DNA of 64,000 nucleotides from contig NZ_JAKVIO010000002.1 in assembly GCF_022601895.1 (NCBI RefSeq), positions 62,001 to 126,000 of the forward strand, in the 5' to 3' direction. The DNA comes from Sphingomonas sp. LaA6.9. GTDB taxonomy: Bacteria > Pseudomonadota > Alphaproteobacteria > Sphingomonadales > Sphingomonadaceae. The notes below the pieces were generated by a model that made no database searches, was not told the DNA's origin, and worked only from the letters and a program-made list of their open reading frames with translations. This document shows, piece after piece, positions 1-9,322 of this stretch. Position numbers and translations under genes: made by a program. How positions within the stretch are numbered: the stretch's first letter is position 1; the number at the start of each line of letters is the position of its first letter.

Positions 1-1342
1 CCCAGACCTTGAAGTCGGGACCGGGGACCTGATGACGATGATAGGTCTGCGCGGCAAGAAAGTTGGAATTGTCGACCTGCACCTCATCGCCCGCCACAAT
101 TTTCGCAGCCGCCGAGGGATCAGCGACGCCGAGGATCACAACATCGCCGACGATGCGGCTGAGCGCCAGCTTCTGACCCGTAGCCGCACCGCTTTGCACG
201 ATCAGATCGCCACCGAGAAACTCGACCCGGGGCAGGGGGCTGGAGAGGCGAAAGGCGACAATACGCTGCGCGCCTTCGCCCTGAAGCGCGGCAAAGGCGT
301 TGTCGACGCCGCCGTCCTTCCTGCCGTCGACGACACTCGTGTTCAGACCAAGCTTCGCGGCTTCGGCTGCGGTGATGGGGGCCGCTACCTGCGCCTTGTG
401 CTGCAGGCGCGCGCCGTCGAAGGATTTTGGATTGTCGAAGCCGAGATAGCCGGGCTTCGTCCAGAAATCGGTGAAATAGGTGGGGTCTGCCATCACCACA
501 CCCTGATACAGTGCGGCGAAGCCGTGAACGCCCATCGTCTTGTATCCGAACCATGAGGGCGTCGGAAAGCCCATCCTGGTCACTTCGCGCAGTGCGGCGG
601 TCTCGTCGGCGCTGAGCCCGGCATAGGGATCGCCGCTGCCCCCGGGTTCGACTGCGTCGACGATCTGCGGAAACTTGCCGCCGAGGATCCGCATCGCGTG
701 CATCCGCACGCTGAACATGTTGGGGATCGCCATGGTCGACCCGATCACATAGGGCACGACACCATCCCAGACGCCCTCGGTGTTCTCGATAGATCCGATT
801 GTGCGGAACGCCCCGCCGCTGCCGCCATAGGCATAGCCATAAGGGCGGTTTCCACCATACATCTGCTGCGCGACGACGCGCGAATATGCGGCGGCGGCAG
901 CATTGGCGCGATAGGCGCCGATCGTGGGATCGGCACTGCCGAACCCGGCTACGCCCTTTCCGCCGCCATTTGTCTCGACGAAATAGGCGCCCGAGGCGAT
1001 CGCGAAGCCCATCTTGCTCTCTTCGCCCGCCGCGGGAAGCTGTGCGTTGTTCTCGCTGTCGGGCACGGGCGTGATATGCTGGAAGAAGCGACCTTCATAT
1101 TGCTGCTTTTCGGGGAAGTAGAACGAGAAGCGCGTCTCGGTGCCCCTGAACCCGCCATGGACATAGCGATGGCGGACGGGCGCATCGCGCCATTCGTCGA
1201 GGTCGATATAGGGTTCCTTGAACATCGGGTCCTCGGCGGTGGCTGCGGTGGGGGTGGGGGAAGGCTTGTCGTGCGCACCCAGAGGAGCGCCCAATGTCAT
1301 GGATAACGCTGTCAGACACGCCGCACTCGATATCCGCTTCAT
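1..1342 (-). CDS. Secreted alpha/beta-hydrolase-like protein, 3' end cut by window
   Basis: The frame is open from an ATG at 1342 to the window edge, giving at least 447 residues. GGAGGA lies 7 bases before the start. The N-terminus (MKRISSAACLTALSMTLGAP...) looks like a cleavable signal peptide, so the product is probably periplasmic or secreted. Near residue 170 is YAYGGSGGAF, which resembles a glycine-rich nucleophile elbow of large secreted hydrolases, and it is followed by a long conserved-looking stretch (GVWDGVVPYVIGS). I see no definite family match. An esterase or tannase-like role is an inference only. It lies just downstream (same strand) of the acyl-CoA dehydrogenase pair, with a 24-bp gap, and may belong to that operon. 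Confidence 0.6.
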   Translation of the reverse strand, partial: MKRISSAACLTALSMTLGAPLGAHDKPSPTPTAATAEDPMFKEPYIDLDEWRDAPVRHRYVHGGFRGTETRFSFYFPEKQQYEGRFFQHITPVPDSENNAQLPAAGEESKMGFAIASGAYFVETNGGGKGVAGFGSADPTIGAYRANAAAAAYSRVVAQQMYGGNRPYGYAYGGSGGAFRTIGSIENTEGVWDGVVPYVIGSTMAIPNMFSVRMHAMRILGGKFPQIVDAVEPGGSGDPYAGLSADETAALREVTRMGFPTPSWFGYKTMGVHGFAALYQGVVMADPTYFTDFWTKPGYLGFDNPKSFDGARLQHKAQVAAPITAAEAAKLGLNTSVVDGRKDGGVDNAFAALQGEGAQRIVAFRLSSPLPRVEFLGGDLIVQSGAATGQKLALSRIVGDVVILGVADPSAAAKIVAGDEVQVDNSNFLAAQTYHRHQVPGPDFKVW

Positions 1343-1366
1343 GATCAATCCTCCCCCCTTTCGGAC

Positions 1367-2344
1367 TTACGCGGCCCCTTTTGCCAGAGCCTGCCTGCCG
1401 GTTTGTTCTTCCCAATAATCCGCATCGCCGCCCAGCGCGCAGTTGAGCAGCGCGCGCTTGAGGAACAAGTGACAGGGATGCTCCATGGTCAGCCCGATGC
1501 CGCCGTGCAGCTGGATCGCTTCCTCGGCGATGGCGCGATAGACGGTCGTGGCGTGCGCCTTGAGCGCGCCCATTTGCACCAGTCCCGCTGTCGGATCGGT
1601 CGCATTGGCCCAGAACAGCGCTTCGGCGGCCGACAACCATGTCTTCATGTCCGCCACGCGGTGTTTCAATGCCTGGAACAGCGCCAGCGGTCGGTCGAAC
1701 TGACGGCGGGTGCCGAGATATTCGATCGTGAGGGCAAGCACCGCGTCTGCGCCGCCGAGCGAGTCGCCCGCCAGTGCGAACAAAAGCTGGGCCTCGATCC
1801 GCTGCTTCAGCGCGGCGGCGGCCTGACCTTCCGCGAGTACGAGGCCATCTGCATTGTTACCGAGTGCGACGTCGAACAGCCTGCGGGTCTTGTCCCAGGT
1901 GTCGCGTGCAGTGACAGTCGCGCCATCCATCGGGGCGAACAGCGCGCGATCGTCGTTCATCACGAGCACATGGCTCGCGCGGTCCGCATCGGGCACGCAG
2001 CTCAGGCCGGCAGCACCCGCCAGTGAGGCGGTCATCACTTCGCCGCCCATTGCGCGGGCGAGAAGATTGTCACGTTCGGCAACGCCCTCGGCCGCGGACA
2101 GCGCCTCGATGACGAGCATCTGCGCGATCGCGGGCCCCGGAACCAGTGTCCGGCCAAGCGCACGGTGGATCACACCCGCGGCTTCGGTGCCGAGGCCAAG
2201 GCCGCCAAGTTCCTCGGGCACGGCCATCATCAGCCAGCCCATCTCGGCGATCAGCTCCCAGCTTTTCGCCGCATCGGGGGCAAGATCGCCATGGCCGAAC
2301 GCCTTTTCGGCAGCGTCCTGCAATTCGGCACGACTGACGCTCAT
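1367..2344 (-). CDS. Acyl-CoA dehydrogenase, small/beta-type subunit
   Basis: A 325-residue protein, shorter than the usual 380-400 of homomeric acyl-CoA dehydrogenases. The C-terminal half carries the flavin-domain signature (RRQFDRPLALFQALKHR, then AIQLHGGIGLTMEHP), while the N-terminal domain is degenerate. This matches the FadE28/ChsE1-like partner subunit of heterotetrameric enzymes known from steroid side-chain degradation. The ATG at 2344 overlaps the stop of the upstream acyl-CoA dehydrogenase by 4 bp (ATGA), so the two are translationally coupled and very likely form one alpha2beta2 enzyme that desaturates an acyl-CoA. The substrate is unknown. Confidence 0.85.
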   Translation of the reverse strand: MSVSRAELQDAAEKAFGHGDLAPDAAKSWELIAEMGWLMMAVPEELGGLGLGTEAAGVIHRALGRTLVPGPAIAQMLVIEALSAAEGVAERDNLLARAMGGEVMTASLAGAAGLSCVPDADRASHVLVMNDDRALFAPMDGATVTARDTWDKTRRLFDVALGNNADGLVLAEGQAAAALKQRIEAQLLFALAGDSLGGADAVLALTIEYLGTRRQFDRPLALFQALKHRVADMKTWLSAAEALFWANATDPTAGLVQMGALKAHATTVYRAIAEEAIQLHGGIGLTMEHPCHLFLKRALLNCALGGDADYWEEQTGRQALAKGAA

Positions 2345-3570
2345 GCGGCGCCTCCCGCCAGCGTCCAGCTTTTGGGTTCGCGCGGCATTCCGAGCAGGCG
2401 CTCCGATATGATGTTGCGCTGGACCTCGTCGCTGCCGCCGGCGATCGTCCATGCATAGCTGTTCATGAAGTCCGCCATCCAGTTGCCGGTTTCCATGCCC
2501 CCGCCAAAGGTGATCGGCGTGTGATACTGGGCGTCGATGCCACCAAGCCTGAGGCCGAGCAGTGTGTATTCGCGCAAGGTACGCGAATAGGAGAGCTTGA
2601 CGAGCGAGGCGTCGCCGACGCGCTCCTGACCCGCGATGCGATTGGCGAGAAACTGGTCGGCCAGCGCACACGTGGCGTCTACCCTGGTCGCCAGCCGACC
2701 GAAATCGCGCAATATGCCGGCGTCATTGTCGCGGCCGGTCTCGCGGATCAGATCGCCGATCCGCCACAGCGCACCGCGCATCCGCGCGCTCAGCTCGAGC
2801 AGGGTCAGGCCGCGTTCCGATGAGAGCGTCGATTGCGCGACCGCCCAGCCCTGGCCTTCCTCGCCAAGCCGGTCTTCGACCGGGATCTCGACATTGTCGA
2901 GGAACAGTTCGGCGAACTCCTCATCGCCGTGGATCTGGTGGATCGGCCGCGCGGTCACGCCCTTGGATTTGAGATCGAGCAGCAGATAGGTGAGCCCCGC
3001 CTGCTTCGCGCCCTCGCTACTGGTGCGCACGAGCAGCAGGCACTTGTCGGCGAACTGGCCCATGGTCGACCAGAGCTTCTGGCCGTTGACGACATAGACG
3101 TCGCCCTGACGCTCGGCGCGTGTTCTGACGCCCGCAAGGTCCGATCCCGCATTGGGCTCCGAAAAGCCCTGGCACCAGATCTCACCCTCGAGAATGCGCG
3201 GGATATATTGCTTCTGCTGCGCCTCGCTGCCCCATTCGAACAGCGTGCACGCAGCATGATAGGTCGACATGAACGAGAGCAGCAAGCGCGGAGTGTCCGC
3301 GCGCGCGAGTTCCTCGTAGATCACCTTCTGTTCGGCGAGCCCCCGGCCGCCGCCGGGCCATTCGGCGGGCCAGTGCGGCACCGCATAGCCCGCCTCGGCC
3401 AGCTTCGCGAACCAGCCGCGCTGCATGTCGAGAAAGGCCTCATGGCTGGTGCAGGACACGCGCCAGCCGCCCGGCGCGTTGGCCTCCAGCCAGGTGCGCA
3501 CCTCATGTCGCAGCGTTTCGAGCGCTTCGGTCAAAAACCCGGCCTCCAGCGATTCCACATCATCGTTCAA
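2341..3570 (-). CDS. Acyl-CoA dehydrogenase, large/alpha-type subunit
   Basis: A 409-residue protein with the full acyl-CoA dehydrogenase fold: N-terminal helical domain, middle beta-domain with WCQGFSEPNAGSDL and VNGQKLWSTMGQ, and C-terminal domain ending GGSDEVQRNIISERLLG. The usual catalytic YEGT segment is replaced by IAGGS, as in FadE26/ChsE-type subunits whose activity needs a partner. It is followed with a 4-bp overlap by the shorter partner subunit. It probably catalyses alpha,beta-desaturation of a CoA ester in a side-chain or ring-cleavage beta-oxidation pathway. No strong ribosome-binding site is seen before the ATG at 3570. Confidence 0.87.
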   Translation of the reverse strand: MNDDVESLEAGFLTEALETLRHEVRTWLEANAPGGWRVSCTSHEAFLDMQRGWFAKLAEAGYAVPHWPAEWPGGGRGLAEQKVIYEELARADTPRLLLSFMSTYHAACTLFEWGSEAQQKQYIPRILEGEIWCQGFSEPNAGSDLAGVRTRAERQGDVYVVNGQKLWSTMGQFADKCLLLVRTSSEGAKQAGLTYLLLDLKSKGVTARPIHQIHGDEEFAELFLDNVEIPVEDRLGEEGQGWAVAQSTLSSERGLTLLELSARMRGALWRIGDLIRETGRDNDAGILRDFGRLATRVDATCALADQFLANRIAGQERVGDASLVKLSYSRTLREYTLLGLRLGGIDAQYHTPITFGGGMETGNWMADFMNSYAWTIAGGSDEVQRNIISERLLGMPREPKSWTLAGGAA

Positions 3571-3642
3571 CGCTAGGCATCAATTCGACGAGTTACCGCA
3601 AGGCGTCCCGCCATATATCGGCAAGGCGATGCGGTGCGAGGT

Positions 3643-3957
3643 TTATACCGCGATTTCTATGGTCTCGCCCGTGATGCGCACCGCAAAGATCGCGATCGGA
3701 TCCTTGGCGGGCGGGTTCATCGCCTCGCCCGTTTCCAGATCGAAGCGTGCGCCGTGCGCGGGGCAGGCAATCCAGCCGTTCCTGATGCGCCCGCACGCCA
3801 GCGGTTCCTCCGCATGTGAACACTGGTTCTCGACCGCGAAAATCCGGTCTTTCGAGTTACACAACAGGATGGAGCGACCACCCACGTCCACCGCCTTCAC
3901 GGTGCCGGGCGGAACATCCTCGACCCTGGCCACGGCAACAAAATTCTGTTCGCTCAT
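3643..3957 (-). CDS. Rieske [2Fe-2S] ferredoxin
   Basis: A 104-residue soluble protein with one Rieske centre: C46-x-H48 (CSH) and C65-x2-H68 (CPAH). This is the size and layout of the small electron-carrier ferredoxins that feed ring-hydroxylating oxygenases. AAGG lies just before the ATG at 3957. It precedes the acyl-CoA dehydrogenase pair on the same strand by 72 bp. No dedicated reductase or oxygenase is adjacent, so it may serve one of the three Rieske terminal oxygenases at 14.8, 18.1 and 29.2 kb. That pairing is an inference. Confidence 0.9.
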   Translation of the reverse strand: MSEQNFVAVARVEDVPPGTVKAVDVGGRSILLCNSKDRIFAVENQCSHAEEPLACGRIRNGWIACPAHGARFDLETGEAMNPPAKDPIAIFAVRITGETIEIAV

Positions 3958-4133
3958 CCTTGCGCCTTACGCTCCTGATTTGCGCTTCCCTTGCGGTGGG
4001 ATCGCCCGCCACGCAATGCACAGGCATTCCGGTGACGTGCAAGAGCAAGCGACCCTGCCGCACCGGTCATTTCGCTCGGGCGAAGCGCGGCCAATACAGG
4101 CAGGCAAGACGCGGAGAGGAGCGCAAGCCGCCG

Positions 4134-4598
4134 ATGAGCGACAATTATTACCAGTACGCCTATGTGACGACCGACTGGAAGCGCGCGATGGAAGACATCG
4201 CCAGGACGCACGACATCGGCGGCTTCATGGAAATGCCGGACGCCGAGTTCGACACGGGCGAGGGGCGCACGGCCGTCTGCCACTTCGCGCTGGCGTACAA
4301 GAACGACCTGCAGTTCGAGATCATCCAGCCGCTTTCGGGCGATGCCGACGTCTATCGCTGGGGCCTTCCCGATGCGGGCTATGCCACCCGCTTCCACCAT
4401 CTCGGTCGCCATTTCGAGGATCGCGCGGAGTTCGAGAGCCATTTGGCCGCCGCCAGGACGCGCTGGGAACTGCCGATCGCGGCCGATACCCAGGGCGGCA
4501 CCTATGCCTATTTCGACGCACGCGCCGATTTCGGCCATTTCATCGAGTATTTCTGCTTCCCCAAGGGCTCGCACCTCGACGCAGTGCCGAGGTACTAG
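4134..4598 (+). CDS. VOC-superfamily (glyoxalase-like) protein
   Basis: A 154-residue protein with the spacing of a vicinal-oxygen-chelate fold: HFALAYKNDLQFEIIQP in the first half and a C-terminal FGHFIEYFCFPKG. The terminal H-x2-E (HFIEYF) is a typical VOC metal-ligand position. The ATG at 4134 is preceded by GAGAGGA at a rather long spacing. Open frame extends upstream but without family-like sequence. It ends 3 bp before the flavoprotein gene, so the two are cotranscribed. A role as an isomerase, hydratase or lyase acting on an intermediate of the flavoprotein product is possible but not shown. Confidence 0.75.
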   Translation: MSDNYYQYAYVTTDWKRAMEDIARTHDIGGFMEMPDAEFDTGEGRTAVCHFALAYKNDLQFEIIQPLSGDADVYRWGLPDAGYATRFHHLGRHFEDRAEFESHLAAARTRWELPIAADTQGGTYAYFDARADFGHFIEYFCFPKGSHLDAVPRY

Positions 4599-4601
4599 GC
4601 G

Positions 4602-6341
4602 ATGGCGGACACATTTGACGTCGTCGTGATCGGATCGGGCGCTGCTGGAGCCGCGGCAGCGCTGCGTGCTGCCGAACTGGGGCTTTCCGTCGTCATCGTG
4701 GAAAAGGCGCACAAATTCGGCGGCACCTCGGCCACCTCGGGTGGGGTGATGTGGATCCCCAATCACGGGCTCGACGGCGACAAGGGCGACAGCCGCGAAG
4801 CCGCGCTCGAATATCTCGGGAACGTCATCCAGTCCCCGGTCAATGCCGAGCGGCTCGAAGCCTATGTCGACAATGCGCCCGAAATGCTGCGCTTCCTGAA
4901 AAAGGCGGGGGTGCCGGTGATCGCGGCAGCGTGGCCCGACTATTTTCCCGACCGGCCGGGCGCGCGATCCGACCGCTCGGTCATTTCTCCGACCTTTGAC
5001 GGGCGCGAGCTGGGCGATGGGCGTTACCCGCTGATGCGCGAGCAATATAACCGGTTCAAACTGTTCCATCGCTACGCCATGGACCTGACCGAGACCTTCG
5101 CGCTCATGATGCGGCAGCGCGGCTGGCCGCTCACGGTTGCGAAGATGATCCTGCGCTACTGGACCGATTTCTCGACGCGGCGCGTATCGCATCGCGACCG
5201 TCGCTTCACGCAGGGCGCGGCGCTGATGGGCGCGGTCTACAAGCAGATCTTTGCGCGCGGCGTCGAGCTTCGGATGGAAACCAAGCTGGAAGAGGTCGAT
5301 GTCGACACGTCCGGCACGGTGACGGGCGTGACGGTCAGCAACCATGGCCGCCGCTATCAGGTAAACGCGCGGCGCGGTGTCGTGCTGGCAGCGGGCGGGT
5401 TCGAGTGGAACCAGGAACTTCGCGACCGTTTCTATCCCGTCCCCGGCCTTTCGCGCGACAGCTCGACGCCTGAGGATGCCAATCGCGGCGAGGCGCTGAT
5501 CGCGGCCGAAAAGATCGGTGCCTCGGTCGAGCATACTGAGCAGGGCTGGTGGATCCCCACCATGACGCTCCCCATGCCGAGGGCGTCCAATTTCCACGAA
5601 ATCCATCAGGCCGCGTTCGATGTCGGCCGACCCTACAGCGTCTGCGTGAACCGCAACGGCGTGCGCTTCGTCGACGAGGCAACAGGCTATGACAGCTTCG
5701 GTCAGGCGATGGTCGACGATCATCTCAAGACCGGCGCCAACATGCCTTGCTGGCTGATCTTCGACGCGAAGTTCCGCAACAAGTTCAGCGCGGGTGGGCT
5801 GATGCCCTCGGTCCACACGCCCGACTGGCGCGTGCCCGGCGACTGGTGGGATCATTATATCTTCCGCGCCGATACGATCGAGGAACTCGCGGCCAGGATC
5901 AGCGTGCCCGTCGGGCCGCTCGCCGAAACCGTGCGCAAGATGAACGACTATGCGCGCACGGGCGTCGATTCCGAATTCGGCCGCGGTGGTAATATCTACG
6001 ACCAATTCTTCGGCGATCCGACCTGCACGCCCAACCCCAATCTTGGCCCCATCGAAAAGGCACCTTTTTACGCCGTGCCGATCAACAATGGCGATCTGGG
6101 TACGAAGGGCGGGCTGCGCTGTGACGCGCGGGCGCGGGTGCTGGATGGCAAGGGCAACCCGATCCCCAATCTCTATGCGGCGGGCAACTGCTCGGCGAGC
6201 CCCTTTGGCGACTGCTATCCGGGCGCAGGCGGCACGATCGGCCCCGCCATGACCTTCGGCTTCGTCGCCGCCAACGACATCGCCGAGCGCACGGGAAATC
6301 AGCGCAGTCGGGCGAAAAAACCTCTGGAGGAAAATGCGTGA
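4602..6341 (+). CDS. 3-ketosteroid delta1-dehydrogenase-like FAD flavoprotein
   Basis: A 579-residue FAD-dependent oxidoreductase of the KstD/fumarate-reductase flavoprotein family. The dinucleotide-binding motif GSGAAGAAAAL is at about residues 11-21, followed by EKAHKFGGTSATSGG. The C-terminus has YAAGNCSASPFGDCYPGAGGTIGPAMTFG, and within it Y-P-G-A-G has the Tyr...Gly spacing of the KstD C-terminal active-site pair (Tyr487/Gly491 in the Rhodococcus enzyme, from memory). A 1,2-desaturation of a 3-keto ring is the best guess. Cyclohexenone or other ketone substrates cannot be excluded. It is coupled by a GTGA overlap to the downstream SDR. Confidence 0.8.
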   Translation: MADTFDVVVIGSGAAGAAAALRAAELGLSVVIVEKAHKFGGTSATSGGVMWIPNHGLDGDKGDSREAALEYLGNVIQSPVNAERLEAYVDNAPEMLRFLKKAGVPVIAAAWPDYFPDRPGARSDRSVISPTFDGRELGDGRYPLMREQYNRFKLFHRYAMDLTETFALMMRQRGWPLTVAKMILRYWTDFSTRRVSHRDRRFTQGAALMGAVYKQIFARGVELRMETKLEEVDVDTSGTVTGVTVSNHGRRYQVNARRGVVLAAGGFEWNQELRDRFYPVPGLSRDSSTPEDANRGEALIAAEKIGASVEHTEQGWWIPTMTLPMPRASNFHEIHQAAFDVGRPYSVCVNRNGVRFVDEATGYDSFGQAMVDDHLKTGANMPCWLIFDAKFRNKFSAGGLMPSVHTPDWRVPGDWWDHYIFRADTIEELAARISVPVGPLAETVRKMNDYARTGVDSEFGRGGNIYDQFFGDPTCTPNPNLGPIEKAPFYAVPINNGDLGTKGGLRCDARARVLDGKGNPIPNLYAAGNCSASPFGDCYPGAGGTIGPAMTFGFVAANDIAERTGNQRSRAKKPLEENA

Positions 6342-7105
6342 GTGAAGGGCAGGTTGCGATCGTCACGGGGGCGGCAGGCGGTATCGGCGAAGCGATTGTA
6401 CGAAAACTCGGTGAGCACGGCGTCGCGGTCGTCGGCACCGGCCGCAACGAGGCGAAGCTCAAGGCGCTCGGGGACGCGCTCGGGACGACGATGCGGTTCA
6501 GCTACGTTCTCGCCGATGTGATCGACGAAGATGCGCCCAGACGGATCGTCGATCATGCGATCGGCGCCTTTGGAGGCGTGACCTGTCTCGTCAACAATGC
6601 GGGCGCGGGGGTCTGGGCGCCCGTGCACCAGACCACCGACGCGATGCTCGACGAGGTGATCGGCATCTCGCTGCGCGCGCCCTTCCGCCTGTGTCGCGAA
6701 GTCATTCCGCATATGTGCAAGGGTTCGGCGATCGTCAGCATCGGTTCGACCTTCGGGCTGATGGGCGGGCTCGATGGCGGCATCTATTGCGCGGTGAAGG
6801 CGGGGCTCACGGGGCTTACCCAGACGATGGCGGCGCAATATGGCGAGCAGGGCATCCGCTCCAACATCGTTGCTCCTACCGTGGTGAAGACCCCGATGAC
6901 CGAGGCCGCCTGGGACTATCCTGCCTTCCAGCGGATCAATCAGGGGCTGACACCTTTCTACCGCGACTGCGTACCCGACGATGTCGCCAATGCGGTGGCC
7001 TTTCTCTGCTCGGACAAGGCGGAGTTCATCAACGGTCAGGTGATTGCGGTGGACGGCGGCTGGTCGACGACGCGGATGATCAATTCGCGCTTTTTGCCGC
7101 AGTAG
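6338..7105 (+). CDS. Short-chain dehydrogenase/reductase
   Basis: A classical SDR of 255 residues: TGAAGGIG cofactor motif near residue 10, NNAG near 88, and the Y-x3-K active site (IYCAVKAG) after a serine-containing strand (SIGSTFG). The GTG start at 6338 lies 7 bases after CTGGAGG and overlaps the flavoprotein stop by 4 bp. An ATG start is not available at the expected N-terminus. The aspartate/arginine pattern after the second strand does not settle NAD against NADP use. It is probably a hydroxy/keto oxidoreductase acting with the KstD-like enzyme. Confidence 0.88.
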   Translation: MSEGQVAIVTGAAGGIGEAIVRKLGEHGVAVVGTGRNEAKLKALGDALGTTMRFSYVLADVIDEDAPRRIVDHAIGAFGGVTCLVNNAGAGVWAPVHQTTDAMLDEVIGISLRAPFRLCREVIPHMCKGSAIVSIGSTFGLMGGLDGGIYCAVKAGLTGLTQTMAAQYGEQGIRSNIVAPTVVKTPMTEAAWDYPAFQRINQGLTPFYRDCVPDDVANAVAFLCSDKAEFINGQVIAVDGGWSTTRMINSRFLPQ

Positions 7106-7239
7106 CAGCCGATCATATCACCGGGGCGGTGTCTCGCACCGATGCTGCCCCGCGCCCCTGTTCGTGCGCGAATGAGTCCATTAACGGTGCAGCAATTGTG
7201 CTGGCCGGAAGGCGCTCCTTTGCGGGAACGGACTGCCCC

Positions 7240-8385
7240 ATGAATTTTGAATGGACCGAAGAAGAAAGCGCGTTCCGTAAACGGCTGCAGGATTTCCTCG
7301 CGGCAACGCTGCCCGACGACTGGGAGCGCTTTTCGCAGCACGGCCCGGCTTCGCCCGCGCTCACCGAATATGCACGCACCTTTTGCGGCAAGCTCGCCGA
7401 TGACGGCCTGCTGACGCCGCACTGGTCGAAGGAGATCGGCGGACAGGGGCTCGATCCCTGGCACCAGACGATCCTCGCCGAGGAAATGTGGATCGCGGGC
7501 GAGCCCCGCGGCGGCCAGTATATGAACGTCAACTGGGTCGGCCCGACGCTGATCAAATATGGAACGCCCGAGCAGCAGGCGCGCTTCCTTCCGCCGATCA
7601 CCGAAGGCAAGGCCTTGTGGTGCCAGGGCTTTTCCGAGCCCGGATCGGGATCGGACCTTGCCTCGCTGCGCACCCGCGCGGTGCTGGATGGCGATAACTA
7701 CCGCGTCTCGGGCCAGAAGATCTGGACGAGTTATGCGGGGCTCGCCGACACCTGTTTCCTGCTTTGCCGCACCAGCGACGACCGCAAGAAGGGCATATCC
7801 ATTTTGCTCGTGCCGATGGACACGCCAGGCATCACGGTGCGCCAGATCCCCTCGCTCATCGGCGAGGGCGATATCCACGAAGTCTTTTTCGACGATTGCG
7901 TCATCCCCGCGAGTGCGCGGCTCGGCGAAGAGGGACAGGCGTGGGAGATCATCGGCTTTTCGCTCACCAACGAACGGCTCGGCATACCGCGCTATTCGCT
8001 GGCGCGTGCCGTGCTTGATCGCGCGGTCAGCATTCTCAAGGAGCAGGGCGAGTTCGCAAGCGAGGCCGTGCGGCTCGAGGCTGCACACGCGGCCGCATCG
8101 TGCGAGGCCGCGCGCATGGCGAGCTATGCGATCGTAGACCGGCGCTGCCGGGGTGAGGCGATTGGCGCGGAGTCCAGTTCGGCGCGCTTCGCGACGGTGA
8201 TGGCGGAACGCAAGGTCGCCGAGTTCATCGTCGAATATCTGCCCGAAGCGCTCGCCGACGCGCATCCCTATCTGAAGATGCATCACCAGCGCGGGATCGT
8301 TGCGGGCATCGCGGCGGGGGCCGCGGAGATCCAGCTCAACATCATCGCGACCGACGTCCTCAAGCTGCCGAGGGAGCCGCGCTGA
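7240..8385 (+). CDS. Acyl-CoA dehydrogenase, large/alpha-type subunit (second pair)
   Basis: A 381-residue acyl-CoA dehydrogenase starting MNFEWTEEESAFRKRL at 7240. The middle domain shows WCQGFSEPGSGSDLASLRTRA and SGQKIWTSYAGLADTC. The C-terminus (GAAEIQLNIIATDVLKLPREPR) carries GAAE where homomeric enzymes have the catalytic YEGT. It is followed with a 1-bp overlap (TGATG) by the shorter partner, so this is a second heteromeric pair in the window. A 134-bp gap separates it from the SDR; I see no clear promoter or terminator there, so read-through is likely. Confidence 0.87.
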   Translation: MNFEWTEEESAFRKRLQDFLAATLPDDWERFSQHGPASPALTEYARTFCGKLADDGLLTPHWSKEIGGQGLDPWHQTILAEEMWIAGEPRGGQYMNVNWVGPTLIKYGTPEQQARFLPPITEGKALWCQGFSEPGSGSDLASLRTRAVLDGDNYRVSGQKIWTSYAGLADTCFLLCRTSDDRKKGISILLVPMDTPGITVRQIPSLIGEGDIHEVFFDDCVIPASARLGEEGQAWEIIGFSLTNERLGIPRYSLARAVLDRAVSILKEQGEFASEAVRLEAAHAAASCEAARMASYAIVDRRCRGEAIGAESSSARFATVMAERKVAEFIVEYLPEALADAHPYLKMHHQRGIVAGIAAGAAEIQLNIIATDVLKLPREPR

Positions 8386-9299
8386 TGGATCTCGCGCTTT
8401 CATCCGACCAGATCGCCATTCTCGACGCGATCGATTCACTGGCCAAACCCTACGTAGGCGCGCCGATCCATGACGCCGGCTTCGCGCTGGTCAGCGATGA
8501 CCTCGACCGTGAACTGGCCGAGGGCGGCTTTCTCGACGTGGCGTTCGATCCCGATCTCGGCGCCGTATCTGCTGCGCTGATAGTCGAGCGGCTCGCGCGC
8601 CTGCCTTATGCGGTCGAGGCCGCCGCCAGCGCGCTCGTGCGGCCGCTGCTGGGCGACGCATTGCCTCGGCCGTTGTGTCTTGTCGAAGAGGGCAGGACGC
8701 GTCGGCCCGTGCGCTTCCTCAAACCGGGCGCAACCGTCGTCATTATCGGCAAGGATAGGGTCTCGAGCTTCACCGCGACTGAAGCGCATGTTCGTGCCGA
8801 GCCGGAATCGCTCTACGGCTATCCGATGGGCACCCTGCTGGACGTGCCGTCGGACCTGACCGTGCATGAGGTGTCGGCTGACGACCTGCGCACGCGCTGG
8901 CGCGTGGCGCTCGCCGCCGAGGCCGCGGGGCTGCTCGCCGCCGCGCTCGACAGCACCGCGACTTATGTCACCGATCGCCATCAGTTCGGCCGGCCGCTCG
9001 CGACATTCCAGGCGCTGCGTCACCGTCTTGCCGAAGCGCAGGTGCGCGCAAATGGCGTTTATTGGCTGGCGATGAAGGCGGCGGGCACGCTCGACGCGGG
9101 CGATGCCGCGCTGGCGGCACTTCACGCGCAGGAATCGGCGCGCGCGACGGTGTATGATTTCCACCAGTTCCTCGGCGCAATGGGCATGACGCTCGAGCAC
9201 CCGCTGCACCTGTGGACTTATCGTCTCAAGGCGCTGATCGGCGAGCTTGGCGGCCGAGGTGCACAGGGCCTTGCCGCCGCCGATGCTGTGTGGGGATAA
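8385..9299 (+). CDS. Acyl-CoA dehydrogenase, small/beta-type subunit (second pair)
   Basis: A 304-residue partner subunit with a shortened N-terminal part and recognisable C-terminal flavin-domain blocks (DRHQFGRPLATFQALRHR and FHQFLGAMGMTLEHP). It is comparable with the product at 1367-2344. It is coupled to the preceding large subunit by a 1-bp stop/start overlap and is the last gene of the plus-strand run that starts with the VOC gene. It converges on the SDR at 9373. The probable function is as the second subunit of an alpha2beta2 acyl-CoA dehydrogenase. Confidence 0.83.
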   Translation: MDLALSSDQIAILDAIDSLAKPYVGAPIHDAGFALVSDDLDRELAEGGFLDVAFDPDLGAVSAALIVERLARLPYAVEAAASALVRPLLGDALPRPLCLVEEGRTRRPVRFLKPGATVVIIGKDRVSSFTATEAHVRAEPESLYGYPMGTLLDVPSDLTVHEVSADDLRTRWRVALAAEAAGLLAAALDSTATYVTDRHQFGRPLATFQALRHRLAEAQVRANGVYWLAMKAAGTLDAGDAALAALHAQESARATVYDFHQFLGAMGMTLEHPLHLWTYRLKALIGELGGRGAQGLAAADAVWG

Positions 9300-9322
9300 C
9301 CGGGGCGAGATACCGCATGCAC

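Noticed and set aside
3954-6005. Long open frame of 683 codons on the minus strand
   Set aside because: It lies opposite the KstD-like and VOC genes, has no family-like sequence, and is rich in His/Arg/Ala as expected for an antisense frame in high-GC DNA.
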